From the NCBI RefSeq assembly GCF_048128805.1, contig NC_136002.1, positions 25,750,602 through 25,814,601 of the forward strand: 64,000 nucleotides of DNA. Direction: 5' to 3'. The stretch is from Centroberyx gerrardi. Taxonomy: Eukaryota > Chordata > Actinopteri > Beryciformes > Berycidae. The notes beneath the pieces are model-generated. The model worked only from the letters and a program-made list of their open reading frames with translations, did no database searches and had not been told where the DNA came from. The position numbers and the translations under genes are program-made. Shown piece by piece: positions 13,837 to 25,600 of this stretch; the stretch's first letter is position 1, and each line of letters starts with the position of its first letter.

Positions 13837-16648
13837 TAACATAGCCTCTCTTCCTCCTCTTAAATGCTGTGCACAAGGTATTAACTATCTGGTGATGGCT
13901 GCATCTGCATTTCAGCATCAAACTGTATTTTCTACTCTCCTTACAGTTGTTTATCTGCCTTCGAAATGGGATTCCCAGACACACATGTTGCTTCTGATAC
14001 TCTATGGCAACAAAGAACCTGCAGAGGATAACTCCTGTTCTCCCCATCTGTCCTGAATGTGGTTGTCCTGCTCCGAGGCTTCTACAATTTTATCTTGTTT
14101 AACCAAGCAAGTTGATAAAGAACACAATTTACTGCAATGGCTGTAGAGAGTGCAGTGGTTCATTAACCAAACAATTAATCCACAAAGTGCTTGGAGTTCC
14201 TCTGTGGAATTACATAAAAAATAGTCCAGAAAGCAACCACAGGATCAACCTTTTGACAAAGCAAGGAGAAAGTCTCACACAAAATGGGAAATCCAGAGTC
14301 CCAAGACTTCTTCCCAATACAGGAAAGCCAGCACCAATATATTTCCAACAGTTATACAATTTCAGACTAAACCTGAGGCACACATATGGGAGAGGGGAAG
14401 TTTTGGGTGGGATTGTCTGTTTTGACTTTGAGACTGTCCCAGGACTGAAATCTCATGAAGAGCGTCATTGTTGAGTATAGATGTTTTTCTATGATTCAAC
14501 CCTGGAACAGAGGCTGGAACATGTATCTTTGCTGCAAGCAGATGTGTAAGGTTGACAGGGATCAAGTGCTAAAGCACTCATAGCGGATTACAACACTGAC
14601 AAAGATTTAATGTACCCCAAAATATAAGCACTACACTTCAGATGACTCGTTCAAAAAACAAATTCCAGTTTGCTGTGCAGAGGTTATCCACAGGGGGTAA
14701 TAAACCCGGGCTATCAAACCTAACTAGCCACCAAATCCCAGGATCCTAATCCAGAAGTCCATTTCCTATTATCATTGCGCTTGTATGGTCATGAATTTTA
14801 AAAGGCAGAAAAAAAAAATGTAGATTTATTACCACGTCAGGGCTGCTCTGACCCCAAAGCCCTTGCTGAACCAGACCTCAGATGGAGGGCGCAGGTGCCA
14901 GAAGGTCAGCAGCATGTGAGGCTCATTTCCACCCCAAGTATGCAACACTAACAGTAGAAGAAAAGCGTTGGAAAGTAGACTGCCAGGTGATGGAAATTAA
15001 ATAAAGATGGGCAGAGGTAGGATGGGATGTCAAAATATCACGACTTACAGAGACTGGAAAAGGTCATGCACAGACGTGACTCAACTGGTAGCATTAGGGA
15101 TTTAACTTCATTTTTTAAAATCTATTATTTATTTACTTTGGGAATTACCTTGAGATAATAAAATCCAACAAGATACAAGATATACAAATGCAATGTATTA
15201 GATTTTTATAATCTCAGAGTTACAGCAATCTAAATTAAGAACAGGTGAATTCCTTTGTGCCTAAGCCTCTAATCAAATATCTGAAACAAATACAAGTCCC
15301 CTCTATTTGAAGCTGATGGGAAGCACTAAAAGTAACTTTATTTACCTCGGTACATTTAGATTTTGTCAATGCATTTTCAATCTTTTGAATCTATTGAAAC
15401 TAAACCAGTTAAGAACCGTGAGACGTCTGATACGACAAAGACGCTCTGGCAGAAAACCTGTGGGGGTTGTGCAGTGCATTAATGAAGCATATGAGCAACC
15501 AATGCACAAACCCTCCTCTTGACAGATGATTGATACCTTTTGCGCTTCAAAGTGATACTGCTCCTGTCTCTCTTCTCAGAAGGTCTCCCGGGTCTGCTCT
15601 TTATGTGACATTTAATGAAAGCATCTTTCTTATTCTGAGCACAAATACAGAAACTTGCTTCAGTCACTCCAGTTGCACTTTAATGTCTCTTTTTTTTTGG
15701 AGATGGAAGCTGTCAGAGGCATTACAACTCTTTTTTTACAGCAGATGTTAAACAACATTTAGGCTAATATGTGTTTTCTGGACTAGTGGTTAATGCCCCG
15801 TCATAGAAGTTGGTATGAAGTTATGTTTTCATGTTTGATAGTAAGATATCTCAAAAAGTAATGAACAGATTTGGGTGAAACTTGGTGGACAACTGATTCC
15901 TTGAACCAGCGATCAGTTGATAGATTTTAGTGGTCGGTCGGATGAAAGGCTTAACTGTGATGTATGAACTTGAAACAATAAATCAATGAAATCAATGGAA
16001 TGAAATTGTCGTAATCATTTGATGTGTTTGTTTATCGTTACCAGTAATATAAATACACTGACATCAAATCGTGACAATTTTTGTGAAAGCCAATATCAAA
16101 GTGGTAGAACTCACACCCAATGAGGTGCTGACTGCTGGGAAACAAACCAATAGAAGTGAATAAGCCGCACACTGCTCTCTACTTCCTGTGATTTCTATTT
16201 ATTGCACAGTGGATATGGAAAAGTATGTGGAAAGTTTTGTGGCTTTGTTACTATAATGACCGGTGGGATAAAGCATTGTCCCCATAATAAATTAACTATA
16301 TAGTCAGTTATGCCTATGCTCCAGCTTTAATTCCTATATCCGACTATTTCATACTCCTAAATCCAATTACTGATACACTCCAACCTTGAAACCCCAAAGC
16401 TCTGTTTCCAGTAAACATCACATAGTACATATTGCCTATAGGGCCTGATTTATTCATAGTATTCTACATCCCAGTTTTCAGCTACTATTTTTGTCATGGT
16501 ATTTATTTTAGCCTATAGCCTTTTCATTGCGTTTCATTCACATGCATTACATGTATACCACACTCAACCCTGTTACAACTCTATTATAGTTCTGCAGTAT
16601 GAATGACACCATAACCTTGTCAGAAATATAACACCTATTCAACTCATG
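13837..16648. other. Intergenic, no gene recognised
   Basis: Only the interspersed repeat at 15.84 kb was recognised. AT-rich text at 15.1-15.2 kb resembles a decayed LINE tail. Confidence 0.45.
15835..15960 (+). repeat. Interspersed-repeat-like segment
   Basis: TATCTCAAAAAGTAATGAAC followed by AGATTTGGGTGAAACTTGGT resembles a widespread fish repeat consensus of the form 'TCTCAAAAAGTTATGAACAGATTTTGATGAAACTT'. Family and ends undetermined. Confidence 0.4.
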
Positions 16649-17317
16649 TTAACCCTCATCCTACCAACATATTTAACATACAAGGACTACCGACTGGGGT
16701 CCCTGGGGACCCCAAGAATAAACTACTGTAAGAAACAACCATCATAGCAAAATGTTAACTTATTTCTTCTCAAAACATTATTAGCTATGTAATTAATGTC
16801 ATCTGAAAAAAAACAAAAAAAAAAGATTATTATTATTATTTTAGGAAAGTTACAGTTAATTAAATTATGTATTGTATTTCTGACTTTGAACATCATCTTA
16901 CCTTAGGAAGAGCAGTATTTAGGGTCGTCGACAGAGCACATGAGGAAATCGGTGTCTGCTGCATCTGTGTCTGTCTCCTTCAAAATAACTGACAGAGTGC
17001 CCCTACCCCCCGATAGTGTGTGATACTTTAAATTAGGACCCATGGCAAACATGAACTCAATAAATAGTTCCATCTATTAAAACTGCATAGGCAGAATTGG
17101 GTGCTTTTGACTGGGGTCCCCCAGGACCCCAATACATTCGTATTTTTAAAAAGCACTAATTAAAACAGAAACAGAAAACAATGATTCAAGTCATTAGGAA
17201 CAAATTGATTGACAAAGTCATGAAAAATTGGAATGATAGAATAAAGCACCTGTGAGATATGACAAAATGTATACCTCTGGGGTCTGCGGGTACCCCAGTC
17301 GGTAGGATGAGGGTTAA
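16649..17317. mobile_element. piggyBac-type MITE with TTAA target duplication
   Basis: A 661-bp element (16653-17313) starts CCCTCATCCTACCAAC and ends with the inverted GTCGGTAGGATGAGGG. It is flanked on both sides by TTAA (16649-16652 and 17314-17317), the duplication expected of piggyBac-superfamily insertion. Sub-terminal GACTGGGGTCC/GGACCCC motifs occur inside both ends and mid-element. There is no transposase ORF, so it is non-autonomous. The near-perfect termini suggest a moderately young copy. Confidence 0.8.
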
Positions 17318-17341
17318 GTTAATCTAAATATACTACTACTA

Positions 17342-18215
17342 CGACGTAGTGACCAGTGGGCAAAACACACACGGACACAATGGCTGACAACAAAAACCCT
17401 CACAGGGGTGTTTTATTTAACCAGAAAAGATAACGAGTGGGAGTGTTCCACCATCTGCCATGGGATCGTCTGTGCCTGGTGGCCCACAGCTCCCTCTGCT
17501 TCCAGGGCCAGGGCCTGCAGGAACCCGATCATGCCAACCCAGTCCACCACCTCCGTCGATGTGGCTGGCACCAGCTGCAGCCACCAGTATGCAAGTCAGC
17601 ACAGCTGCGACATCTGCCTCTTGGACGAAACGCTGAGGATGTAGCTCAAGCCATGGAACTGCTGTCCAGCTTTCACGAGGGACAGTCCCAACCGATGGAG
17701 GACCTCCGCCTTGAGGATAGCATAGTCTCGGGCTTCATAGGCGGACAGGGCATAGTACGCCTGCTTGGTCTCACCAGTGAGGAAGGGGGTGAGGATCAGG
17801 CCCACTCACACTGGTCTCACTGATCTCTTTCTGTGACTCTCTCGAAGGTGTGGAGATAAGCCTCCATCGTCATCAAGGGTGAGCTTCATTAGGAGCTGGT
17901 GTGCCGTCATCCGCTGTCGCCTCGCTCCGGAGCAGCTCCTCAGTAACCCTGGTCTGGTGGGCCATGAGTTCTTGTATAATCTGCTGCTGCTAAACACTGG
18001 TCTCAAGGAGTTGGTGCACCATGCCGTCCATCTTGTCAAACAAGCTACTAGGGAAAAAAAGAAGAAAAAGGAATAGGGTGAAGCAAAATGGACCAAAAAA
18101 AAGAGGGGAAAAACAAAACAGACATTCCCCCATTCCCCTCTGTGTGTGTGGTTATAACCACGTGTGGCGTGGGGTAGCAACAGCAGACAAAACACACACA
18201 GGGACACACTATCAC
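17342..18215 (-). mobile_element. Degraded LTR-retrotransposon gag fragment
   Basis: The minus strand encodes a piece resembling the SCAN-like gag of fish Gypsy-group elements: LTGETKQAYYALSAYEARDY, then ILKAEVLHRLGLSLVKAGQQ (17805-17596). Adjoining frames (MTAHQLLMKLTLDDDGG upstream, proline- and glycine-rich text downstream) look like parts of the same ORF broken by frameshifts and stops. Similar strings (CAAAACACACACGGACACA near 17370, CAAAACACACACAGGGACAC near 18190) occur near both edges. No protease, reverse transcriptase or integrase is present, so this is a dead, internally reduced remnant. Confidence 0.55.
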
Positions 18216-18392
18216 TGCTTCTCCAGTTGTTTACAGGTAGCTTACACATTTTCTCAAGGAGTTTTCTGTTGATTTAGTTTCAATGTTAAAGTCTTCTGGT
18301 TTTTCATGGAGCTTCACTCTTCACCACTGACACAGCAGCAACATATGGCCCCCATCACCCTGGAGAAGAATTGGCGGATGTTCTTCTTAGGC

Positions 18393-18590
18393 TTGACCTC
18401 TGCAAAATTATTCGGTAAAATTATCATCCTCGCTGAATAGTAGGAAAAATTATAATATGGAGCAGAAATAATACACTTCTATACATTAAGTTTGACCTCT
18501 GCAAAATTATTCAGTAAAATTATCATCCTCGCTGAATAGTAGGAAAAATTATAATATGGAGCAGAAATAATACACTTCTATACATTAAGT
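18393..18590. repeat. Two-copy 99-bp tandem duplication
   Basis: Copies at 18393-18491 and 18492-18590 start TTGACCTCTGCAAAATTATT and differ at about one position (CGG against CAG). The high identity implies a recent duplication. It sits just outside the stop of the minus-strand open frame. Confidence 0.9.
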
Positions 18591-18596
18591 TTGGCT

Positions 18597-19255
18597 TTAT
18601 CTCTTACTTTTCTCCTTGGTGTGAGCTTTAGTTGAGATGATGGCTGAAGCTTGTTCAACTGGAACAGTGTTTATCTCATCTCCATCAACAGGCGGTGGCC
18701 AAAGCTCCATCAAAAGAGATAGTGGTGGCTGAAGCTCCATCCTTAGGAACATCCACCACTGAGTCATTAGACTCAGTGGTGGATGAAGCGCCATCATTAG
18801 AGTCGGTCGCGAACAAATCTCTGTCATTAGAGTGAGCGTTAGAAGACGGAAGGGAATTCTGGCGCAACTTCACCTACTGACAAGGTGCATGGAATGGGCA
18901 GGTAACACTGGAAAAGAATAGATCCCAGCAACACTTGTAGTACTGGGAACAAACATTTATTAGTAAAGCAACGCATTTCGGCTCATGGCCTTCATCAGGG
19001 TTTTTTATTAGAGCGAGCGTTCCCATCCTTGGGCTCTACATCATCTTGGCTGGTGGTAACACAGGGAATGTTCTCAAATGGCGAGTCCTCAAGTGTACAA
19101 ACGCACGTAGCAAGTAACGAGCCCTTCACACTGGATGAAGCATGACAATCAATCAATCCATCCAAGCACCTATCCAACCTTATGCTTAGTAGAGCTGGAT
19201 TTTGAAACAAAGTCAATGGCATTTCAGTCAAATCCACTTCCTAGCTGACAGAAAT
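18597..19255 (-). pseudogene. Minus-strand open frame interrupted by a 166-bp insertion
   Basis: After a minus-strand acceptor-like CAGCTAG, a frame reads EVDLTEMPLTLFQNPALLSI and on to VEPKDGNARSN before running into an insertion at 19006-18841. Beyond the insertion the same wording resumes as SNDRDLFATDSNDGASSTT, with short internal repeats (NDGASSTT, KDGASATT, FDGALATA). The insertion is flanked by 15-bp near-identical repeats. The pre-insertion frame would therefore have continued, suggesting a broken coding exon or transposon ORF. No family recognised. The end of the region abuts a 99-bp tandem duplication. Confidence 0.3.
18826..19021. mobile_element. 166-bp unclassified insertion with 15-bp target duplication
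   Basis: The insert at 18841-19006 is flanked by ATTAGAGTGAGCGTT (18826-18840) and ATTAGAGCGAGCGTT (19007-19021), one mismatch in 15. On the minus strand it begins AAAAAACCCTGATGAAGGCC, then GAGCCGAAATGCGTTGC, then TAATAAATG. The CCTGATGAAG...CGAAA.GCG...TAATAAA order recurs at 36.7 and 39.5 kb. Target-duplication length fits retroposition, but no tRNA head is seen. Confidence 0.65.
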
Positions 19256-19489
19256 AAAGCACATGAACGCTACTGATTCAGTCTTTACTTGTACAATAAA
19301 ATAGGGACCACCTACTCCTATCAGGTCTTCCCAACAATTGAAGATGTAGCCCCTACTCTCTTCAGATTAGATGCTTGTTTCTTTTTTAGACTCCACTGTT
19401 GTAAAGCAAGGTAGATTTAAAAAAAACGTTCAACGTATTTCAAATATATTCTGACCAGCGAGGGTCAAAGCAGGATGGTGTTATGATAC

Positions 19490-19867
19490 CTTTAGCCTCC
19501 AGACATGAGGGACGGAGTCCGACCGTCAATGGTCTCACAGACTGGGAGGCCCAAGTGGACTTCTGGAGACCTGAGGCTGTAAGACAAGAACAAAATATGA
19601 GAAATGTTACTAAGCTTTGAGGACCAAGAATACATCAGACACGGTGCCAAAGCAGACACAGGAAAACCCTATATCAGTGTTTAACGTAGAGACAAACTGT
19701 GAATTACCTAGTTAATTTAAACATTTTTCCTAGTATGGAAGAATTAACGTACACAACCTCAGCTACAGTACAGCAACAAAACTTCAAACACACAGCAACA
19801 GATGACTATCAGAACTCACCTGTAAGACGGGTGCTTCACTTTAGTGGCGGGATGGTCAAGCCAGAGT
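19490..19867 (-). pseudogene. Two open minus-strand segments joined by consensus splice sites; product unknown
   Basis: On the minus strand an open segment at 19867-19820 (LWLDHPATKVKHPSYR) ends at CTTACAG|GTGAG. It joins in frame to a segment at 19570-19490 that follows an acceptor (CCTCAG) and reads SPEVHLGLPVCETIDG, then RTPSLMSGG and a stop. The text looks protein-like, but I do not recognise a family. The upstream acceptor is weak (purine-rich). It may be the 3' end of a real gene, a decayed gene or a transposon remnant. Confidence 0.22.
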
Positions 19868-20391
19868 CTTTAACATTTTGTTTCTAAAGGGACATATAGT
19901 AAATCTTAGTGGGCATATGGTATCAATTACTGCCAGGCGGGAAAATACATCTCATGCGCCATTTTCCTCATGTTAGCTAACTAGTTAACAGTAGCTAGCA
20001 AATGATTATGCCCCGACTAAATTCTACTTAACCTAAAACTTTTATCTATCATCATTCAAGCCTGAATGAACATTGAACATGAACATTATCCACATAATTC
20101 TGTCTATTCCTCCTAACGTTAGGTAGCCTAAACACAAAAAAGTAGGCCTACTGTTAGCTAGCTAACGTTATAGCCCCACAGCCATTACTAGCTTCCCAAA
20201 GATCTTTATCCAACTCACCATTAAGGAGAACTTCATCTAGCGACGCCTTCCAAACGCCTGCTCCTTGGTGGCTCAAACTTACAATGAGTGTCCTTGGGCT
20301 TAGTATCATGTACACGCCACCATAAAAGTTTCAATAAAGTCTTCAGTTTTCACAAAATGCAACTTTTTGGAGCTGCGAGCTATAGCTAATT

Positions 20392-20451
20392 CTACCACGC
20401 TGATGACGCTGATGCGACCTGTGCATGCAGTCGAAATCATCAGCGTGGTAG
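20392..20451. repeat. 15-bp inverted repeat near the TISU-like start
   Basis: CTACCACGCTGATGA (20392-20406) is inverted at 20437-20451 around a 30-nt GC-rich loop containing GTGCATGCAG. It sits about 80 bp from the possible minus-strand exon donor. Confidence 0.7.
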
Positions 20452-20532
20452 CTGTCACTTCCCACTCTGTAGCACCCAATAAAGAAGAAATGCCTTTAAA
20501 TAGATAAACAGATAACGTTATTTCTCTCTCAC

Positions 20533-20568
20533 CTTTACTTCCGGTCCCGTTGAAGAGTAGTCCGCCAT
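20533..20568 (-). CDS. Possible first coding exon of an unidentified minus-strand gene
   Basis: The minus strand carries AAGATGGCGGAC, a strong TISU/YY1-type start context typical of short-5'UTR housekeeping genes. From that ATG an open 12-codon segment, MADYSSTGPEVK, ends exactly at a consensus donor (AAG|GTGAGAG). Surrounding DNA is locally GC-rich, unlike the flanks. I could not connect it to a downstream exon: the nearest open minus-strand segments have incompatible phase. It could be a real divergent gene about 2 kb upstream of urb1, or chance. Product not recognised. Confidence 0.33.
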
Positions 20569-20710
20569 CTTTCTTGAATCCGTGCAAATTAGTGCGCACA
20601 CTGCAGCGGTGGAGAAAAGTTTATTCCACTCAATTTTGCTCGCGCTTTTTCGCACGGTGTGCCTCACGGTGATTGGCTGCGAGCAGCAATGCCCAATAGG
20701 CGTGCAGTAC

Positions 20711-20965
20711 ACTTTTCCTGCCCCGAGAGGAGCATTACTATACAGTACACTACTGCTAATCTTAAATTAGCATTACAGTATATTATTTCTGCCCAAAGAG
20801 CAGCATTATCTCATACACAATAAGGTGATACAGTAGCACAATATATGCATACAATACAATATCCCTGCCCCAAGAGCAGCATTACTCCGTGTACAACAGA
20901 GTAATAGGGTGGCGCGATGTACACTATTTCTGCCCCAAGACCAGTATTACCAGCATTTCTCTTTA
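20711..20965. repeat. Diverged tandem repeat, about four units of 65-78 bp
   Basis: A CCTGCCCCAAGAGCAGCATT-type motif recurs at about 20719, 20788, 20866 and 20931, each followed by a TATACA/GTACAC-like string. Units differ enough to be old. It lies between the TISU-like start at 20568 (minus) and urb1 (plus). Confidence 0.55.
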
Positions 20966-22204
20966 CAATGGACTGATGCAAGGGTGATATGGTAACTGCC
21001 TTACAATCTACAGCATGCTGTAACTGCCTCCAAATATGATTCACTGTCTGACTGGAAGGCATTTGATCTGTTGAGCCACACATGTTGTTGTCAGTCTGAC
21101 TGGCTGCTGTATGTCAGTCTGCCTGTAAGCAAATTTTGTCAATTTGCTTAAAAGTTCCTTAGAAGCCAAACAAAAGTGACATCTGGTGGCCATGCAGTTG
21201 AGTAACAACTAAAACGTTATGGAGAGGGAAAGGGACAGCTAGTGTTCCTGCAGGTTCAGTTTATTCCTGAGAAAATACAAAATAATTTCTCATGAACAAT
21301 TAGCTACATGGATTTGACCCCACCATTCTTTTCTATGTAGACAACGTTATTATCTGGCATAAGTTTATTGCAATAAATAATTGTGTAACTCACTTTTGTC
21401 TTTAGCAGCCTGCAAGTAGGCTAAGTACAATCAGTGACGGCAGATCGCTTTTATATGCAAATTAAATCCTTGTTGTGTTTCATTCAAGATATTCTGTAAT
21501 ATAATTGTAATTATGGAGAATTCAGGTTTTTCTCACTGACCTTTAAGCACAACCACCTGATGAGTGACATGATGATTTTCCTCCCCATGACCATCATCTA
21601 TTGAAATTGATCAATTATTAATTTATTTAATTTAATCAATGATTTAAATAAATTGATTGTTACAATGTACCATTTGTAAACTGCTCTGACATATTTTTCA
21701 TTTTAGAAAAATTACTAGCATTGTGCTGGTTTACAGTTCATATAACATTTCGACATCAACTTTAAATTTTGGTTAGAGAGTGCCTGCAACAGTTTGTTAA
21801 AAGAATAACTGAGAACCAGCTGCACTTTGGTTTGAAACCACTACTCTTTAAATACAATGCAGAGCCACAAGTATGTCTACTCGGTCTCAGCAGAATCTGT
21901 CTTTTCCCAAAATTATTATACTGTAGTCAAGTGAAACTAAAACAAGGCATGTAAAAAAACTGATGTGTATAAAAAAAAAAACTAAAACTGCACTGAAACT
22001 ATAATTTCTACTTCCAAAACTTACTGAAGTGAAATACAAGTTGCCAAGAAATATTTGGTAAAAGCCAAAATGAGAGTGTATGGGAGAGAACTTTCTATAA
22101 AACGGATGATGCCCACATTAAGTATACTTTGATATAACTTAATCTGAACTTAAACTGAACATATTGCATGTAACAATTGTAAAAGAACAATACGTCTATA
22201 GGCT
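20966..22204. other. 5' flank of urb1, no gene recognised
   Basis: AT-rich sequence with no exon-like segment and no repeat that I could name. Confidence 0.5.
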
Positions 22205-22422
22205 TTGATATGCTGATGTTAGCAGGTGATGTATTTTAAAGCACCCACCTTTCCTCTTTTTCTGTAACTGTACCAAGATCCTTACAAAGATGTACTCAGG
22301 ACTTAGTTACGGTTATTTTTGCAAATTTCATAAGCAAAATAAAGCTTTTTCCCAAATAGTTAGGCCTAAACATGCATTTTAAAGGGATTTGCTTTGGCTT
22401 TGGCTATTTATGCAGTGGTACT
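22205..22422. repeat. Interspersed repeat copy A, directly upstream of urb1
   Basis: This stretch aligns with 28183-28443 through shared strings AACTGTACCAAGATCCTTA, GACTTAGTTAC.GTTATTTTTG, TAAGCAAAAT and GCTTTGGCTATTTATGCAGT. It ends about 270 bp before the urb1 start codon, so it probably overlaps the promoter or 5' flank. Confidence 0.65.
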
Positions 22423-22434
22423 TTTCGGAGGGAA

Positions 22435-22487
22435 AACACGCACACACACACACGCACACACGCACGCCCGTACGCACGCACGCACCA
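22435..22487. repeat. (CA)n/(CACG)n microsatellite upstream of urb1
   Basis: CA repeats grade into CACG/CGCA units ending CGCACGCACGCACC, about 205 bp before the urb1 ATG. The CpG content is high for the region. Confidence 0.9.
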
Positions 22488-22692
22488 CTGAAAGTAAACC
22501 TGACAGAAGATGTAGCACGCGGAACTAAAGTAAAGCAGCCAACGTTCCTCGGCTCACCCGGAAGACAATGCCGTGGGACAACTCTTCTATTTACACCGCA
22601 ACGTGTGTGTCACGCCGACAAACTCCGCTTGTGTGGAAACGGAATGAAAGCGGAATAAGTTGCTAAAAAGCTGTGTTTATTGTGGGGAAAAA

Positions 22693-25600
22693 ATGGGTAA
22701 AAAACGTCGCAGCGAAGACTCGGGGGAGTCTAACACGCCGGTGAAAAAAGACAAAATGGCAGAGTTCAACGGGACTGTTTTTAAAGCCATGTTGAAGGAG
22801 CCTGCTAAAGCGATGAAGGGTGAGTGTGAATATGTCATTGCTACATATTGTCATCTCACACAGATACTACTTTGTCATATGACTTCAACCGATACACTCC
22901 ATCCAGATTTTTTTCACGTTTTGTGCAGTCAGTGTTTCAGCATATTTACCGCTGCTGTCTGCTGTGCTTTGATTCACTTCTCTGATGCTTTATCGCCTGC
23001 AGGACTGGAGACATTCATATCAACTGCAAAGAAACTGCCATGCCCTGACCTGTACGATGTGGTTGAAGGCTATATTAAAATCTCTATGGAGTGTGCTGAA
23101 ATATTCAAACTGCTGGAAGGAGAAAGGCAAATAGAAAGTGAGGTAAGCGTAAGTTATTGTCTTGTTCTACACCAAAAAGCAGCATTGGTATGTGGATATC
23201 CAAGCAAACCTTATCTGCTTTTGTTCTACAACTATTCTACAACTATGTGAAGTGTCTTGTTATGTCTGCATTTTCTTTGTTGTGTTGTGTGTTGTGTTGG
23301 CCTGTGTGTTAAGTCACAAGTCTGAGAATGATGATAATAATAATAATGATCTTGTATGGATGTGTCTTTGTGTGACTGGCTGTGGAAATTAGTTTCCTCT
23401 TTTTGGACAGATAAAGCTCTAATCTAATCTTCCTCCTGTGCAGATGATGCTGATTTTTGAGAGCTTGGAGATGATCCTACTGAGGACAGCCAGTGACCTG
23501 TCCCACTTCAGCATGGTGGGCAGCACTATCGTGAAAAAGACTGTTTCTAGCTACATGAAACTTCTACAAGGTTCTTTCTATTCTGAAAACCACAGGTCGG
23601 TGTGATGAGCTCACTACGGGGCCCCCAAATATCAGTCATGAACGCGTTTTAAAATACTGTATGTCCACTGTTTGTGTGTGCCTGACATTGTGTTTTCCCT
23701 TGACGATAGGTTTGTCCGTCAGTGCCTCAGTCTGCTGTCGGCCATGGTGTCCCAGGGTCCAGAAGCTGCCAGAGAGGTCTTCAGTCACATTCACTTCAAT
23801 AAGGGTCTGTCTGGGTTGGCAAGGAGAAAGGATAAGAAGGTGAGATGTAGGATTTGATGTAGGAGTGTGTATTTAATTTGTTGCTTCTAGTAAAAAAATA
23901 AAGGTTTAATTCCAAAACGGTACACATCCATTTGGAAAAATGTAGCTACCTGAAATTCATCAGGCAATATTTTAAAAACATAAATGATTCTGTCCTCAAA
24001 AAATGTAACAATTTTTTTTTTTAAGAAATGTCTTAAGATGACTCAACTTCAACACTAACCCATAATGTGCTTAACGTTCATGCCAGAAGTCAATGTGGGA
24101 GAGTGGGTGTCTAATTTTGGAACGAAACTCTTCAAATATACATGCTTCCATTCTTTTTTTTGGTCAATTTTTCATCCTTTTTCCAGGGCAAACCTGATGT
24201 TCGCATGGCTTTCATTCAGTTTGCGCTCTCCTTCTTGGTGTCTGGAGATAATGCGACAGTTGGACAGCTGTTAGAGGTCAAAGGTAATACTTTGATATGG
24301 ATTATAATTTACACAATTCACTGTACTTTAACGTGTTGATGACATGTTGATTTTGGTGTGTCAGAGTTCCTGCCGGAGATCCTGAGTTCGGGGCTGAAGG
24401 AGGATCGGATCTCCATAGTCAATCTGATTTTATCCACACTGAAGACTAGAGTAAGTTTGTGTCTTGGCTGTTCTGGCTTTTCCCATTTTAGATTCTGTTG
24501 CTGGAGTGCTAATTCTGTTTCTGTTGCTGCAGGTTGTACTGAGCAAAGCCATAAGTAAAACACAGAAAGTGCGTTTCTTCACACCTGCTGTGTTAGCCAA
24601 CATAGCATCTCTGTACAAGTGGAATGGGATTGTGGATGCAAGCACAGATGATAACATGGTGAGTTGTTTGCTTTTTGACTTTTGATGCATAAGCTACAGA
24701 ATCATCTGTAGCTTATGCATCAAAAGATTACCTCTCTGTTTTTTTGGAGTAGGTCTAAATTTTCGATTTATGTTTTTTAAGATGTCTGAGAACCCAGAGC
24801 AGGCTGGGATATCGTTGGTCCGGGAACTTGTTCACAGTTTCCTCCTGGACCTGTGCTGCTCTCGTAAGCATGGCATCAGCTTTCACGACTCCGGCTTCGG
24901 AACAGCTGGCAGGTAAGTTGTCTTTAGGGTGGCGAGTTTACTTCATCCTCTTCTGGAAACCTCTCATACTGACCACAAATTCTACTTTTTTTTTTTTTCC
25001 AGAGCTGGCAACATTGTGTTGCTTCAGTTCCTGGTGGGGCTGAAGCAGGCCACAGAGGACGAACTAGTGGCAGAGCTGGTGGTCAGTGTGCTCAAAGTCA
25101 GTCCTGATGTTCTGTCCAGATACTTTAAGGAGACTCAGTATTCGTACACGCCACGCCTCAAAAGTGCCTGGCAGGACAATGTCAACCTACTTAAGAAGGT
25201 AATGTTTGGTTGCATTTTGCTTTTGTAGAGATTTCAGTGTTGGCTAATACCTTTCTTAATACAATAATGTCTTCTTTGCATTGATGTTTCAGATCTATGA
25301 GGCTCAGCCAGAGGTTTCCATAGTCTTCCAAACTCGTGAGGTCATCCCTCTACCTCGCCTGCTCTCCATGATTATGGTGACATCTGTTCCTCCAGTCTGT
25401 AACAAGGCCTTCTTCACACAGGGACTCAATGTAAGTGACTAATTCTCACAGAAATAAACCCAGTAGTTCAATAGCTGCAGTGCCACAAAACGTCGGAAAT
25501 GCATATGTTTGTGTAGATTCATTTCAGTCATCCAGGTAGTAAGATGTCAAACAAAAAAAATAAAAACAAAATCCACTGGACTTAAAACGAAGAGTTGAGG

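Noticed and set aside
20219..20275. Open minus-strand segment (GVWKASLDEVLLNG) ending at a GTGAGT donor
   Set aside because: Phase does not connect to the exon at 20533-20568 or to 19820-19867, and no clear acceptor precedes it.
22660..22692. Upstream extension of urb1 starting at 22660
   Set aside because: The upstream codon is TTG, not ATG; the ATG at 22693 opens the expected lysine-rich N-terminus.
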